DNA of 64,000 bases from Abditibacterium sp. Its GTDB lineage: Bacteria > Armatimonadota > Abditibacteriia > Abditibacteriales > Abditibacteriaceae. The position numbers and the translations under genes were made by a program. The DNA is taken from NCBI GenBank assembly GCA_030448265.1, contig JAUJNG010000001.1:400490-464489 (forward strand). The letters run 5' to 3'. The notes under the pieces are model-generated. The model had not been told where the DNA came from and did not search any database. It saw only the letters and a list, made by a program, of their open reading frames with translations. Position 1 is the stretch's first letter; the number at the start of each line of letters is the position of its first letter. This document shows, piece by piece, positions 16,855 to 24,153 of this stretch.

Positions 16855-18138
16855 ATGAATATCAATGTCGGAATTCTTGGTCTTGGCACCGTCGGCGGCG
16901 GCGCGTTTCAAATTTTGGAGCGCAACGCCGCGCTCATCGAAAAGCGCGCCGGATGCCCCATCGCCGTGACGCGCATCGCCACGCGCACGCCCTCGCGCGC
17001 CGCGCGGTGGGGCGCCGATACCGCTATCGTCTCCGATGATGTCGAGGCGGTTTTGAATGACCCCGACATTCACATCGTCGCCGAAATGATCGGCGGCGTC
17101 GAACCGGCGCGCGATTACGTCCTGCGCGCGCTGCAAAACGGCAAATCGGTGGTTTCGGCCAACAAAGAACTGATTGCCAAACATGGCCCGCAGCTTCGCG
17201 CCGTCGCCGAACAAAACGGTGTCGATTTACTCTTCGAAGGCAGCGTGGGCGGCGGCATTCCGCTCATCAAACCGCTCCGCGAAAGTCTGGCGGGCAATGA
17301 AATCTGCGAGTTGATGGGCATCGTGAATGGCACCACCAACTTCATCCTCTCCAAAATGACCGCCGAAAAGAGCGATTTCGGGGCAGTTTTGAGCGAGGCG
17401 CAGCAGTTGGGCTACGCCGAAGCCGACCCCAGCGCCGACGTGGACGGTTTCGACGCCGCCTACAAGCTCGCCATTTTGGCCGGAATCGCCTTCGATACGC
17501 CGGTTGATATCGATGATATCGCGCGCGAAGGCATTCGCGGCGTTTCGGCGCGCGACATCGAATACGCGACCGAACTGGGCTTCGTCATCAAACTCATCGC
17601 GCTGGGGCGCCTCAGCGACGGCGGTGCACTGCAACTGCGCGTTCACCCCACGCTGTTGCCCAAAAATCATCCTTTGGCGAACGTGAGCGACGCCTTCAAC
17701 GCCGTTTTCGTGCGCGGCGACGCCGTGGGCGACGTGATGTTTTACGGGCGCGGCGCGGGCGACGGCCCGACCGGAAGCGCGGTTGTCGGCGATATCATCG
17801 AGGCGGCGAAAAACAAGTGTCGCGGCGTGCGAAATCTCGATCACGCGCCGCAAAGCAAGCGCGCCATGCACCCTTTCGCCGCGATAGAGACGCGGTTTTG
17901 CGTGCGAATGCAGGTCGGCGACAAGCCTGGCACCATCGCGCAAATCGCGGGCGTGTTCGGCGACGCGGGTGTGTCGATTGAATCCATCGTGCAAAAGCAC
18001 TCCGATGGCGATGTCGCGGAGATTTTCTGGCTCACCCACACCACAACGCAAAGCGCGATGAACGCGGCGATGGCGCAGTTTGAACAACTCGAAGTGGTGC
18101 GCGAAGTGTCGAGCGTGTTGCGAGTTGAAGGAGAATGA
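16855..18138 (+). CDS. hom: Homoserine dehydrogenase
   Basis: A 427-residue enzyme reducing aspartate semialdehyde to homoserine on the path to threonine and methionine. The N-terminal NAD(P)-binding domain begins NVGILGLGTVGGGAF. The catalytic domain has SVGGGIPLIKPLRE, GIVNGTTNFILSKM and QLGYAEADPSADVDGFDAAY. A C-terminal ACT domain (residues about 345-427, VGDKPGTIAQIAGVFGDAGV) suggests threonine feedback control. The stop overlaps the start of hicA by ATGA. The last codons are repeated with synonymous differences at 19358-19433, beyond the hicAB module. Confidence 0.95.
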   Translation: MNINVGILGLGTVGGGAFQILERNAALIEKRAGCPIAVTRIATRTPSRAARWGADTAIVSDDVEAVLNDPDIHIVAEMIGGVEPARDYVLRALQNGKSVVSANKELIAKHGPQLRAVAEQNGVDLLFEGSVGGGIPLIKPLRESLAGNEICELMGIVNGTTNFILSKMTAEKSDFGAVLSEAQQLGYAEADPSADVDGFDAAYKLAILAGIAFDTPVDIDDIAREGIRGVSARDIEYATELGFVIKLIALGRLSDGGALQLRVHPTLLPKNHPLANVSDAFNAVFVRGDAVGDVMFYGRGAGDGPTGSAVVGDIIEAAKNKCRGVRNLDHAPQSKRAMHPFAAIETRFCVRMQVGDKPGTIAQIAGVFGDAGVSIESIVQKHSDGDVAEIFWLTHTTTQSAMNAAMAQFEQLEVVREVSSVLRVEGE

Positions 18139-18672
18139 AAGTCCGCGAAGTCATCGCGCGACAGGGTATCTTTTCCGAGTGAGTGTTAGGCGTATTTTTG
18201 GCTTGTCTGAGGTTCCAGTGATGGATGAACCAGTGGAGTCGAGCCTGGAGCCAGTGGAGCGAGCGCGCAAACGCCAGAGATTTGCGAGTGAGGTAGGACA
18301 CGCCCTGGCGCAAGGCGTTGTTGGTGCCTTCGACGGGTGAAGTCTCACCCCAGGTCTCAGGGTCACGCTTGAGGCAGCGAGCGTGCTGAAGAGGCGCCTT
18401 TTGCAAAAGCGACTGATAAACGCGATAGCCATCGGTGAACACCAGATCATCGCGCCAGGGCAGAGGCACCTGCTTCCACACCATCTCGGCGCTCTGGAGG
18501 TCACGCCTGCCGACAAAGAAGGCCAGCACCTGCAAGTTGCGCCGCGACAGCACGATCCAGATCCACACTGCATTGCGCTTGGCCCACACGAAGCTCCACA
18601 ACTCATCAAGGATCACCTCGTCATGGCCCTTATGGGGCATAAGCGTCTCGTCTAAAGCAGGCAAGGCTTCTA
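18032..18672 (-). CDS. insB: IS1-family transposase, InsB' part
   Basis: The catalytic DDE part of the IS1 transposase, expressed as an InsAB' fusion by -1 frameshifting at a run of seven A followed by C (18674-18681 on the plus strand). Motifs are LDELWSFVWAKRN, VFTDGYRVYQSLL and ETSPVEGTNNALRQG, followed by the KSLAFARS region. After the end of the element (18165) the frame has no stop and runs about 44 codons into hicA and hom antisense, so the C-terminus is determined by the insertion site. That may reduce activity. Confidence 0.75.
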
Positions 18673-18975
18673 CGTTTTTTTGAGCAGCTTATACACAGTG
18701 TTGGGCGAGACCTTAAACGTGCGGCAGATGCCGATCAGGGGCGTCTTCTCCAACAGCGCCCGCCCGATCATCTCCGCCTTTTCCTGGCTCAAAGAGCGCG
18801 ACTTGGGAGAAGGTGTGAAGGCCCGACGGCACACGGTGCAATACAAGCGCTCGCTGCCCTGCTGGGTGCGGCCATGACGGCGAACCCGACTCGATTCCCC
18901 GCAGTGAGGGCACGACAAGGTGATGCTGACCATGATCTACAGATTACTCTTTCACACACGATTGGAAAAGATACC
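18165..18975 (-). mobile_element. IS1-family insertion sequence
   Basis: An 811-bp element bounded by perfect 12-base inverted repeats, GGTATCTTTTCC at 18165-18176 and its complement at 18964-18975, with weaker similarity further in. It carries two overlapping reading frames on the minus strand typical of IS1 (InsA and InsB'). It has inserted into hicA. Size and ends beginning with GG fit the IS1 family. Confidence 0.88.
18670..18933 (-). CDS. insA: IS1-family InsA
   Basis: An 87-residue DNA-binding protein with a zinc finger (CPHCGES, then CTVCRRAF) and a C-terminal helix-turn-helix (IGICRTFKVSPNTVYKLL). InsA binds the IS1 ends and represses transcription; through the A-run near its stop ribosomes can shift to make the full InsAB' transposase. 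The slippery run is intact. Confidence 0.85.
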   Translation of the reverse strand: MVSITLSCPHCGESSRVRRHGRTQQGSERLYCTVCRRAFTPSPKSRSLSQEKAEMIGRALLEKTPLIGICRTFKVSPNTVYKLLKKT

Positions 18976-19139
18976 AACGACTGCAAAGCGACGGCTGGCA
19001 AATGGTGAGAACCAAAGGCAGCCATCGTCAATTTCACCATCCGGCCAAGCCTGGAACGGTCACGGTTTCAGGAAATTTAGGCGTCGAGATGCCACCTGGA
19101 ACTCTCAACAGCGTATGGAAGCAAGCGGGGTTGAAATAA

Positions 19140-19352
19140 ATGGAATACACCATCATTATCGAACGTGGACAAAATAGTTTCGGCGCTTATGTGCCCGATC
19201 TGCCTGGCTGCGTGGCGGCGGCCCCAACGCGCGAGGAAGCGCGCGAACTCATCCGTGAGGCCATCGAATTTCATCTCGAAGGCTTGACAGAAGCGGGATT
19301 GCCCTTCCCCGAACCTCTGTCGGTTTTCGAGAAAATCAGTGTCGCCGCGTGA
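19140..19352 (+). CDS. hicB: HicB-family antitoxin
   Basis: A 70-residue antitoxin with the partial RNase H-like fold of HicB: MEYTIIIERGQNSFGAYVPD, LPGCVAAAPTREEARELIRE, AIEFHLEGLTEAGLPFPEP. It begins one base after the hicA stop. There is no C-terminal DNA-binding domain, so it is a short HicB. Its toxin partner is disrupted by the IS1 element, leaving an orphan antitoxin. Confidence 0.92.
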   Translation: MEYTIIIERGQNSFGAYVPDLPGCVAAAPTREEARELIREAIEFHLEGLTEAGLPFPEPLSVFEKISVAA

Positions 19353-19357
19353 AGTTT

Positions 19358-19433
19358 CGCGGCGACGGCGCACTTTGAGCAGTTGGAAGTGGTGCGCGAA
19401 GTGTCGAGCGTGTTGCGGGTCGAGGGCGAATGA
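19358..19433 (+). pseudogene. Duplicate of the 3' end of hom
   Basis: This 76-base stretch encodes, in the hom frame, FEQLEVVREVSSVLRVEGE and a stop, identical to the end of homoserine dehydrogenase at 18138, with only two amino-acid differences just upstream (M to T, Q to H) but several synonymous base changes. It lies directly after hicB and has no start. It looks like a displaced hom tail left when the hicAB module arrived. Confidence 0.85.
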
Positions 19434-19482
19434 AATAATGCGAATAATGCGGCGCACAAGATTTTAGTTTGGTTTTACGCAT

Positions 19483-20106
19483 ATGCGAAATTCTTTGACT
19501 GAGATCATTCCTCCTACTTCTACTTACCTATTCCAGGTGTTTGTCGCGAGTTGGCGCGGCACATTTTCAGGAGCTGTGCTTCCTGATCTTTTCGTAAATC
19601 CGAGACGCGCGCTGCTGCGTTACCGATTAATCAAGGCACGAAGTCCCATAGGGCCGCTTTTTAGAAAAGGGAAGTTTGATAAGGTAGAGGAATTGGCGCA
19701 GTTATCTCTGGAATTATCATTAAGAGTTGGTTCTGATTACCTGCGACAGACAACGATATTCTTTTCCCATTACTATTGGGGAGCTTCGCTCTGCATACGC
19801 GGTGATATCAAAGCCGCCGCCGCTCACCTGATTGAGTGCGGCAAAATAGAGGGCACACCAGGACTGCGTTTAATGGTTCCTCCTATGTTCCTTGCTCAAG
19901 CCATGATTGAGCAAGGTGATAATCAAGCCGCCGTCGCATTTTTGGTCGAGTTGCAGAGATGGTGGGTCTGCGGGGCGCCGCTCAGCGAAGCCGTCTGCAA
20001 GGAGCGCAAGCGACTGGTGAAGAAATGGATTGACCAGGCAGAGCGAGGCCGTGTTCCAAAGGGCCTTCCTTGGTATCCAAAGAGGTTTTACCAAAGGAAT
20101 CGTTAG
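19483..20106 (+). CDS. Hypothetical protein with helical repeat-like region
   Basis: A 207-residue protein of lower GC than its neighbours. Residues about 60-160 are helical and TPR-like (GKFDKVEELAQLSLELSLRV, FFSHYYWGASLCIRGDIKAA, AQAMIEQGDNQAAVAFLVEL). No known domain is certain. ATG 19483 is the first start after the hom remnant. It lies in a stretch with hicAB, an IS and a HEPN pair, so it is probably acquired. Function unknown. Confidence 0.6.
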   Translation: MRNSLTEIIPPTSTYLFQVFVASWRGTFSGAVLPDLFVNPRRALLRYRLIKARSPIGPLFRKGKFDKVEELAQLSLELSLRVGSDYLRQTTIFFSHYYWGASLCIRGDIKAAAAHLIECGKIEGTPGLRLMVPPMFLAQAMIEQGDNQAAVAFLVELQRWWVCGAPLSEAVCKERKRLVKKWIDQAERGRVPKGLPWYPKRFYQRNR

Positions 20107-20114
20107 AAATTAAG

Positions 20115-20137
20115 CGCCACCTGAAATTTCAGGCGGC
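20115..20137. terminator. Bidirectional hairpin between convergent genes
   Basis: The perfect palindrome CCTGAAATTTCAGG (20120-20133), extended by GCC/GGC on either side, lies between the stop of the TPR-like gene and the convergent HEPN gene, whose stop it includes. It may terminate both transcripts; no long T-run is present. Confidence 0.5.
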
Positions 20138-20536
20138 GTTAGAGGTTTCCAAACCCGAAAGCGCGTTCAAAACGCGGTTGGCGTCGAAGAGGCTGCGCGC
20201 CAGCACATCCTTGGAATCTTGCAGCCGCGAAGCATAATCGGCGCGATTGCGGCGTTTGCGAAGGCTGTCGAGAAGAACGCCGACCTGCTTGTATTCGGCC
20301 TCTTGATGCCACTCGAAAAAGTCGATGACGCCGCGATGAATGTCACCCGATTCGGGCAAAGTGACCTGGGGAAAATGTTCGCGCAGCCACGCCGCGCTCA
20401 GGCAAAATACGGCGTAGTAGGCGCGGCTAATCGCGGTGCGCCGCAAGGCTTCGCGCTTTTGAGGCTCGGTTTCCGATTCGGCCTGTCGAGCCAACTCGTT
20501 TGCCAGTTCGAACAATTGGTGCCAATCGAATTTCAC
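20129..20536 (-). CDS. HEPN-domain protein
   Basis: A 135-residue HEPN protein. The helical sequence has the conserved RTAISRAYYAVFCLSAAWL near residue 33 and RKRRNRADYASRL near 95, the usual HEPN signature in which the Arg-rich segment often contributes to RNase activity. HEPN proteins commonly act as toxins with a nucleotidyltransferase partner. Here the partner upstream, overlapping by ATGA, is not a recognisable nucleotidyltransferase. A toxin-antitoxin role is inferred from the pairing only. Confidence 0.75.
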   Translation of the reverse strand: MKFDWHQLFELANELARQAESETEPQKREALRRTAISRAYYAVFCLSAAWLREHFPQVTLPESGDIHRGVIDFFEWHQEAEYKQVGVLLDSLRKRRNRADYASRLQDSKDVLARSLFDANRVLNALSGLETSNAA

Positions 20537-20895
20537 GCGGCCTCGCTTTTCGATGGGGTGAACTCGAAATCAACGGCCATGCGATGATGGATGCCGTGCC
20601 CGTTTTGGAAAAACCACTCCCTGTGAAAGCGATCCAAAATCTCCGACGCCGCGCGCCAATTTTCGCTGTGACTCCACATCGCGTGCGCCCATAATTTGGT
20701 TTCGTAGCCGGTTTCGGGATCGCGTTCGAGATGCAGACGAAGCGGGCAATCGGGAAAATAACGCGCCAGAACCGGCGCCATTTCACGCAAAAACGGAATC
20801 AGATGCCCGTTGTGCGCCAGAAACTCGCCCGCGCTCATTTCGATGTCGTAAAACTGCCCCAACTCTTCGATTTCGGGTGGAATTACCATGCCCAT
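20533..20895 (-). CDS. Hypothetical partner of the HEPN protein
   Basis: A 120-residue protein translated just before the HEPN gene (ATGA overlap, 20533-20536). It is rich in aromatic, His and acidic residues (FYDIEMSAGEFLAHNGHLIP, RLHLERDPETGYETKLWAHA, HREWFFQNGHGIHHRMAV). The pattern H-L-ERDPETG is reminiscent of a nuclease or metal site but no family was recognised. As the first gene of a two-gene unit with a HEPN protein it may be an antitoxin or cofactor. Confidence 0.6.
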   Translation of the reverse strand: MGMVIPPEIEELGQFYDIEMSAGEFLAHNGHLIPFLREMAPVLARYFPDCPLRLHLERDPETGYETKLWAHAMWSHSENWRAASEILDRFHREWFFQNGHGIHHRMAVDFEFTPSKSEAA

Positions 20896-20946
20896 GCCTT
20901 TATTTTAACGCGGAAAACCCGCCGTTTCTGCTAAACCCTAAAGGCC

Positions 20947-22051
20947 ATGTTAGAACAAGCCAAAGATTCACTGGGCCGCATCCGCGACGGACTGCGGGCG
21001 AAGGGTGAGGGTCTTTAACCTGCCTCAACGCAAACTTCACCTTCAAGATTTAGAAACTCAAGCCGAAGCCCCCGATTTATGGGACGATTCCACCCGCGCG
21101 CAGCAAATCATGCGCGAGGCCAGCGCCGCGCGCGCTTTCGTCGAGCCGTTCGACTCGCTCGATAAGCGCGCGGCGGATTTGCTGGAACTCATCGAACTCG
21201 CCGAAATGGAGAATGACCAGTCTCTGGGCACTGAAATCGAATCGGAACTGCCGAAATTGGAAGCCGATTACCGCGATTTCGAGCGCACGCTGCTTTTTTC
21301 GGGCGAATACGACGGCAACAACGCGATTTTTTCGGTCAACGCGGGCGCGGGCGGAACCGAAGCGCAGGACTGGGCGCAAATGCTGGTGCGCGCCTATCTG
21401 CGCTGGGCGCAGCTCAAGAAATTCGATGTCGAAATCATCGAAGAAACCCCTGGCGACGAGGCCGGAATCAAAGGATTTTCGGCGATTATCAAGGGCGTGA
21501 ACGCTTATGGGCACTGCAAAGCCGAGGCGGGCGTGCATCGTCTGGTGCGGATTTCGCCGTTCAACTCGCAGGGCAAGCGCATGACGAGTTTCGCCTCGGT
21601 CGATGTCGTGCCGGAAGTCGCCGATACCGTCGAAATTGAAATCGCTGACAAAGATTTGCGAATCGACAAATACAACGCGTCCAGCGCGGGCGGGCAGAAC
21701 GTGCAGAAAAACGAGACCGCGATTCGCTTGACGCACCTTCCCACTGGCATCGTGACGCAGTGTCAGAACGAGCGCTCGCAACTGCAAAATATGGAAGTGG
21801 CGATGCGGGTTCTCAAATCGAAACTGTTTGAAATGGAGCAGCGCAAGCGGTTGGAGCATATCGCGTCGTTGCGCGGCGAAGTGAAATCGGGCGAGTGGGG
21901 CAACCAGATTCGCTCCTACGTTTTTCAGCCTTATCAAATGGTGAAAGACCTGCGAAGCGGGCACGAAACCAGCGATATTTCCGGCGTGATGAACGGGGAT
22001 TTCGATCCGTTCGTTTACGCTTATCTCGAACATACGATGGGAGCGCAATAA
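20947..22051 (+). CDS. prfB: Peptide chain release factor 2, with +1 programmed frameshift
   Basis: RF2 reads UGA and UAA stop codons. A 23-codon first frame begins at ATG 20947 (MLEQAKDSLGRIRDGL) and ends at TAA 21016-21018. A +1 shift at CTT-T joins it to the main frame at AAC 21017, giving a 367-residue protein. The main body has the RF2 anticodon-mimic SPF (RISPFNSQGKR) and the peptidyl-hydrolysis GGQ (ASSAGGQNVQKNETAIRL). The shift lets low RF2 levels raise its own synthesis. The stop in the shift site is TAA, not the usual TGA, which RF1 can also read. Confidence 0.95.
21001..21019 (+). promoter_or_regulatory. RF2 autoregulatory frameshift site
   Basis: The site reads AAG GGT GAG GGT CTT TAA C. 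The CTT codon can re-pair on TTT after a +1 slip, and the purine-rich stretch just upstream acts as the internal Shine-Dalgarno that stimulates slippage. The geometry differs slightly from the canonical AGGGGG-TAT-CTT-TGA, and the in-frame stop is TAA. Confidence 0.88.
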
Positions 22052-22060
22052 ATTTGACCC

Positions 22061-22243
22061 GCTGCGCGGCCCTCACCCGCCCTCCTGGGGTCGGGCACCC
22101 TCTCCCGCAAGCGGGAGAAGGATTAGCAGTTTTCATCCCTCACTTTGATGAACCGCAAAAGTAGGAGTGAGACTGCTAAACCTTCTCCCGCTTGCGGGAG
22201 AGGGTGCCCGACCCCAGGAGGGCGGGTGAGGGCCGCGCGAAGC
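22061..22243. repeat. Long foldback repeat between prfB and rbfA
   Basis: Two inverted arms of roughly 75 bases (about 22061-22139 and 22164-22243) match almost perfectly, including the inner CTCTCCCGCAAGCGGGAG, which is itself palindromic. The loop contains a second short pairing (TTAGCAGT with ACTGCTAA). RNA from either strand would form a very stable stem. It fills almost the entire intergenic gap. Confidence 0.9.
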
Positions 22244-22277
22244 GTGGAACAGCAACACTCCCAAAGGAATCCCAACT

Positions 22278-22640
22278 ATGGCCACAACTTTCCGCTCAGA
22301 CCGCGCCGCCGAAGCGATTCGGATGTCGGTCGCCAAAGCCCTGCGCGAGGACATCGCCGATCCCGCGTTGCAGGACGTTACCATCACCAAAGTCGAAGTC
22401 ACCCACGATTTATCGTTCGCGCGCGTCTTTTTTACCGTGATGGGCGACGACCAGAACGCCGCGCGCGTCGCGGCGCAGGCCGGTTTCGACCGCGCCAAGC
22501 CGTTTTTGCGAACCCGCGTCGGCGAGGAAGTGCCGCTTCGCGTGGTGCCCGAAATCGGCTTTCGCTACGACAAAGGCACCGAAAACGCGGCGCGACTCGA
22601 GGAAATCTTCGCCAATCTGCCCGAACTCAAAAAGGAATAG
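22278..22640 (+). CDS. rbfA: Ribosome-binding factor A
   Basis: A 120-residue KH-like protein that helps mature the 30S subunit and 16S 5' end. Family pattern is clear: FRSDRAAEAIRMSVAKALRE, VTITKVEVTHDLSFARVFF, RVGEEVPLRVVPEIGFRYD. It precedes nrnA, truB and ribF, the usual order of the nusA-infB-rbfA-truB-ribF cluster, although nusA and infB are not upstream here and prfB is instead. Confidence 0.93.
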   Translation: MATTFRSDRAAEAIRMSVAKALREDIADPALQDVTITKVEVTHDLSFARVFFTVMGDDQNAARVAAQAGFDRAKPFLRTRVGEEVPLRVVPEIGFRYDKGTENAARLEEIFANLPELKKE

Positions 22641-22654
22641 CGCGAAAGCTCCGC

Positions 22655-23659
22655 ATGACTGTTCCGCCTTTTGAAGCCATCGCCGCCGCGTTCGAGCGCT
22701 TCCAGAAATTCTATATCTCGACCCACGTCGGGCCGGACGGCGACGCCATCGGCCCCGCGCTGGCGCTCAAATGGGCGCTCGAAGCGCGCGGTAAAACCGC
22801 GATTTACGTTTCGCGCGACGGCGTGCCGCCTTCGAGCCGCTTCCTGCCGCGCCAGAACGAGGTTCTGCGCAGTCCGCCCGAAGGCTTTCGCGCCGACTGC
22901 GCCATCGTTCTCGACTGCGACGGCACGCCGGAGCGCGTTTCCTCGCCCTACGAACCCATCAATTCGGCGCCCTTCAAAATCCTCATCGACCACCATCGCA
23001 CCTCGAAACCCACCTTCGACATCAACTGGATCGACCCCAACCAGCCCGCGACCGCGCTGATGGTTTACGAGCTTCTGAGGGAACTCCGATTCGAGATTAC
23101 GGAAGATATGGCGCAGTGTCTTCTGGGCGGTTTGTCGTGCGATACCGGCCATTTTCGCTTTTCCAACGCCACGCCGGCGGCCCTGCACGCCGCCGCGCAT
23201 CTGGTCGAACTGGGCGCGCAACCCGATGTTGTCGCCTTCAAACTCTTCGACGAACGCTCTTTCGCCTCGACGCAGCTTCTGGGTCTGGCGCTCTCGCACC
23301 TTCACACCGCCAACGGCGGCCAACTGGTTTACACCACGCTTTCGGGTGACGATTTCGCCTCGATTGGCGCCGGCGATGAAAGCTCGGAAAATATCGTCAA
23401 TTTTCTGCGTAACATCAAGGGCGTCAAACTGGCGATTGTGTTTCGCGAGCGCCGCGACGATACCGGCCCCGTAACGCGCATCAGCGTGCGCGCCGTGCCC
23501 GAACTGCGCGCCGACCTGTTTTGCGACGAATTCGGCGGCGGCGGCCACGCGGCGGCGGCGGGCTGCAAACAGCGCGGCCCCTTCAACGACGCCGTGCGCC
23601 GCGTCGTGGAACGCGCCATCGAGTGGCTCGATGAGGAACACGAGCCGGTGGAAGGTTAA
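22655..23659 (+). CDS. nrnA: Bifunctional nanoRNase/pAp phosphatase (DHH family)
   Basis: A 334-residue DHH-DHHA1 phosphoesterase that degrades short oligoribonucleotides and 3'-phosphoadenosine 5'-phosphate. ATG 22655 follows rbfA by 14 bases; the frame is open further upstream only through rbfA. Metal motifs: GPDGDAIGP, VLDCDG, LIDHHRTSK, and CDTGHFRF. The DHHA1 half ends with FGGGGHAAAAG, the substrate-binding glycine loop. It is co-transcribed with rbfA, as often seen. A foldback repeat begins within three bases of its stop. Confidence 0.92.
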   Translation: MTVPPFEAIAAAFERFQKFYISTHVGPDGDAIGPALALKWALEARGKTAIYVSRDGVPPSSRFLPRQNEVLRSPPEGFRADCAIVLDCDGTPERVSSPYEPINSAPFKILIDHHRTSKPTFDINWIDPNQPATALMVYELLRELRFEITEDMAQCLLGGLSCDTGHFRFSNATPAALHAAAHLVELGAQPDVVAFKLFDERSFASTQLLGLALSHLHTANGGQLVYTTLSGDDFASIGAGDESSENIVNFLRNIKGVKLAIVFRERRDDTGPVTRISVRAVPELRADLFCDEFGGGGHAAAAGCKQRGPFNDAVRRVVERAIEWLDEEHEPVEG

Positions 23660-23661
23660 AC

Positions 23662-23747
23662 GTTCAATGTTCAAGGTTGGACGTTCAATGTTCAATGTCT
23701 TGAAAACTCAACATTGAACATTGGACATTGAACGTTCAACATTGAAC
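23662..23747. repeat. GTTCAAT-word foldback repeat
   Basis: Arms of about 37 bases (23662-23698 and 23711-23747) are imperfect inverted copies. Each arm is made of 7-base words (GTTCAAT, GTTCAAG, GTTGGAC, GTTCAAT, GTTCAAT). It lies between nrnA and the DUF4870 gene, touching both. Confidence 0.88.
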
Positions 23748-23758
23748 AAAATTAAGTT

Positions 23759-24127
23759 ATGTCGCCTTACAATTCTGCGCCGCTCCACACGCCCGACGAG
23801 CGTAATTGGGCCGTTGGCTGTCACTTGTCGTCGTTGTCGGGCTACATTGGCGTGCCGTTTGGCCATATTCTCGGCCCGCTCATCATCTGGCTCATCAAAA
23901 AAGACTCTTCGCGTTTTTTGGATGAAGTCGGCAAAGAAACGCTCAACTACAACATCAGCATCGTTTTGTGGTTCCTTCTCACCATTCCGCTGATGTTCAT
24001 CGTCATCGGCTTCTTCCTGTTCGGCGCGCTGGCGATTCTGGATATCGTCGTCACCTTTCTGGCAGCGCAGGCGGCTTCCAAGGGCGAAAACTACCGTTAT
24101 CCGCTCACCATTCGCTTCCTTTCCTGA
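23759..24127 (+). CDS. DUF4870 membrane protein
   Basis: A 122-residue integral membrane protein of the DUF4870 (Tic20-like) family. Characteristic: RNWAVGCHLSSLSGYIG, GPLIIWLIKKDSS, KETLNYNISIVLWFLL and two further hydrophobic stretches, for three to four transmembrane segments. Function of the family is not established. It lies inside the rbfA-truB-ribF cluster, an unusual place. Confidence 0.88.
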   Translation: MSPYNSAPLHTPDERNWAVGCHLSSLSGYIGVPFGHILGPLIIWLIKKDSSRFLDEVGKETLNYNISIVLWFLLTIPLMFIVIGFFLFGALAILDIVVTFLAAQAASKGENYRYPLTIRFLS

Positions 24128-24153
24128 TAGCGAATAAATTCACTGCTCCCACT

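Larger units (their letters stand above)
18135..19139 (+). pseudogene. hicA: hicA toxin gene interrupted by an IS1-family element
   Basis: The first ten codons (MKVREVIARQ) lie at 18135-18164, overlapping the hom stop. The rest (LQSDGWQMVRTKGSHRQFHH and on to LNSVWKQAGLK) lies at 18981-19139, beyond an IS1-family insertion. Joined, they give a normal HicA: about 60 residues, double-stranded-RNA-binding-like fold, with the catalytic His in GSHRQF. HicA cleaves mRNA; with the gene split it should be inactive. hicB starts directly after its stop. The 8-base flanks of the IS (CGCGACAG and AACGACTG) agree at five positions, so any target duplication has decayed. Confidence 0.85.

Noticed and set aside
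22145..22654. Upstream extension of nrnA to 22145
   Set aside because: It runs through the foldback and the rbfA gene in another frame; ATG 22655 matches the family start.
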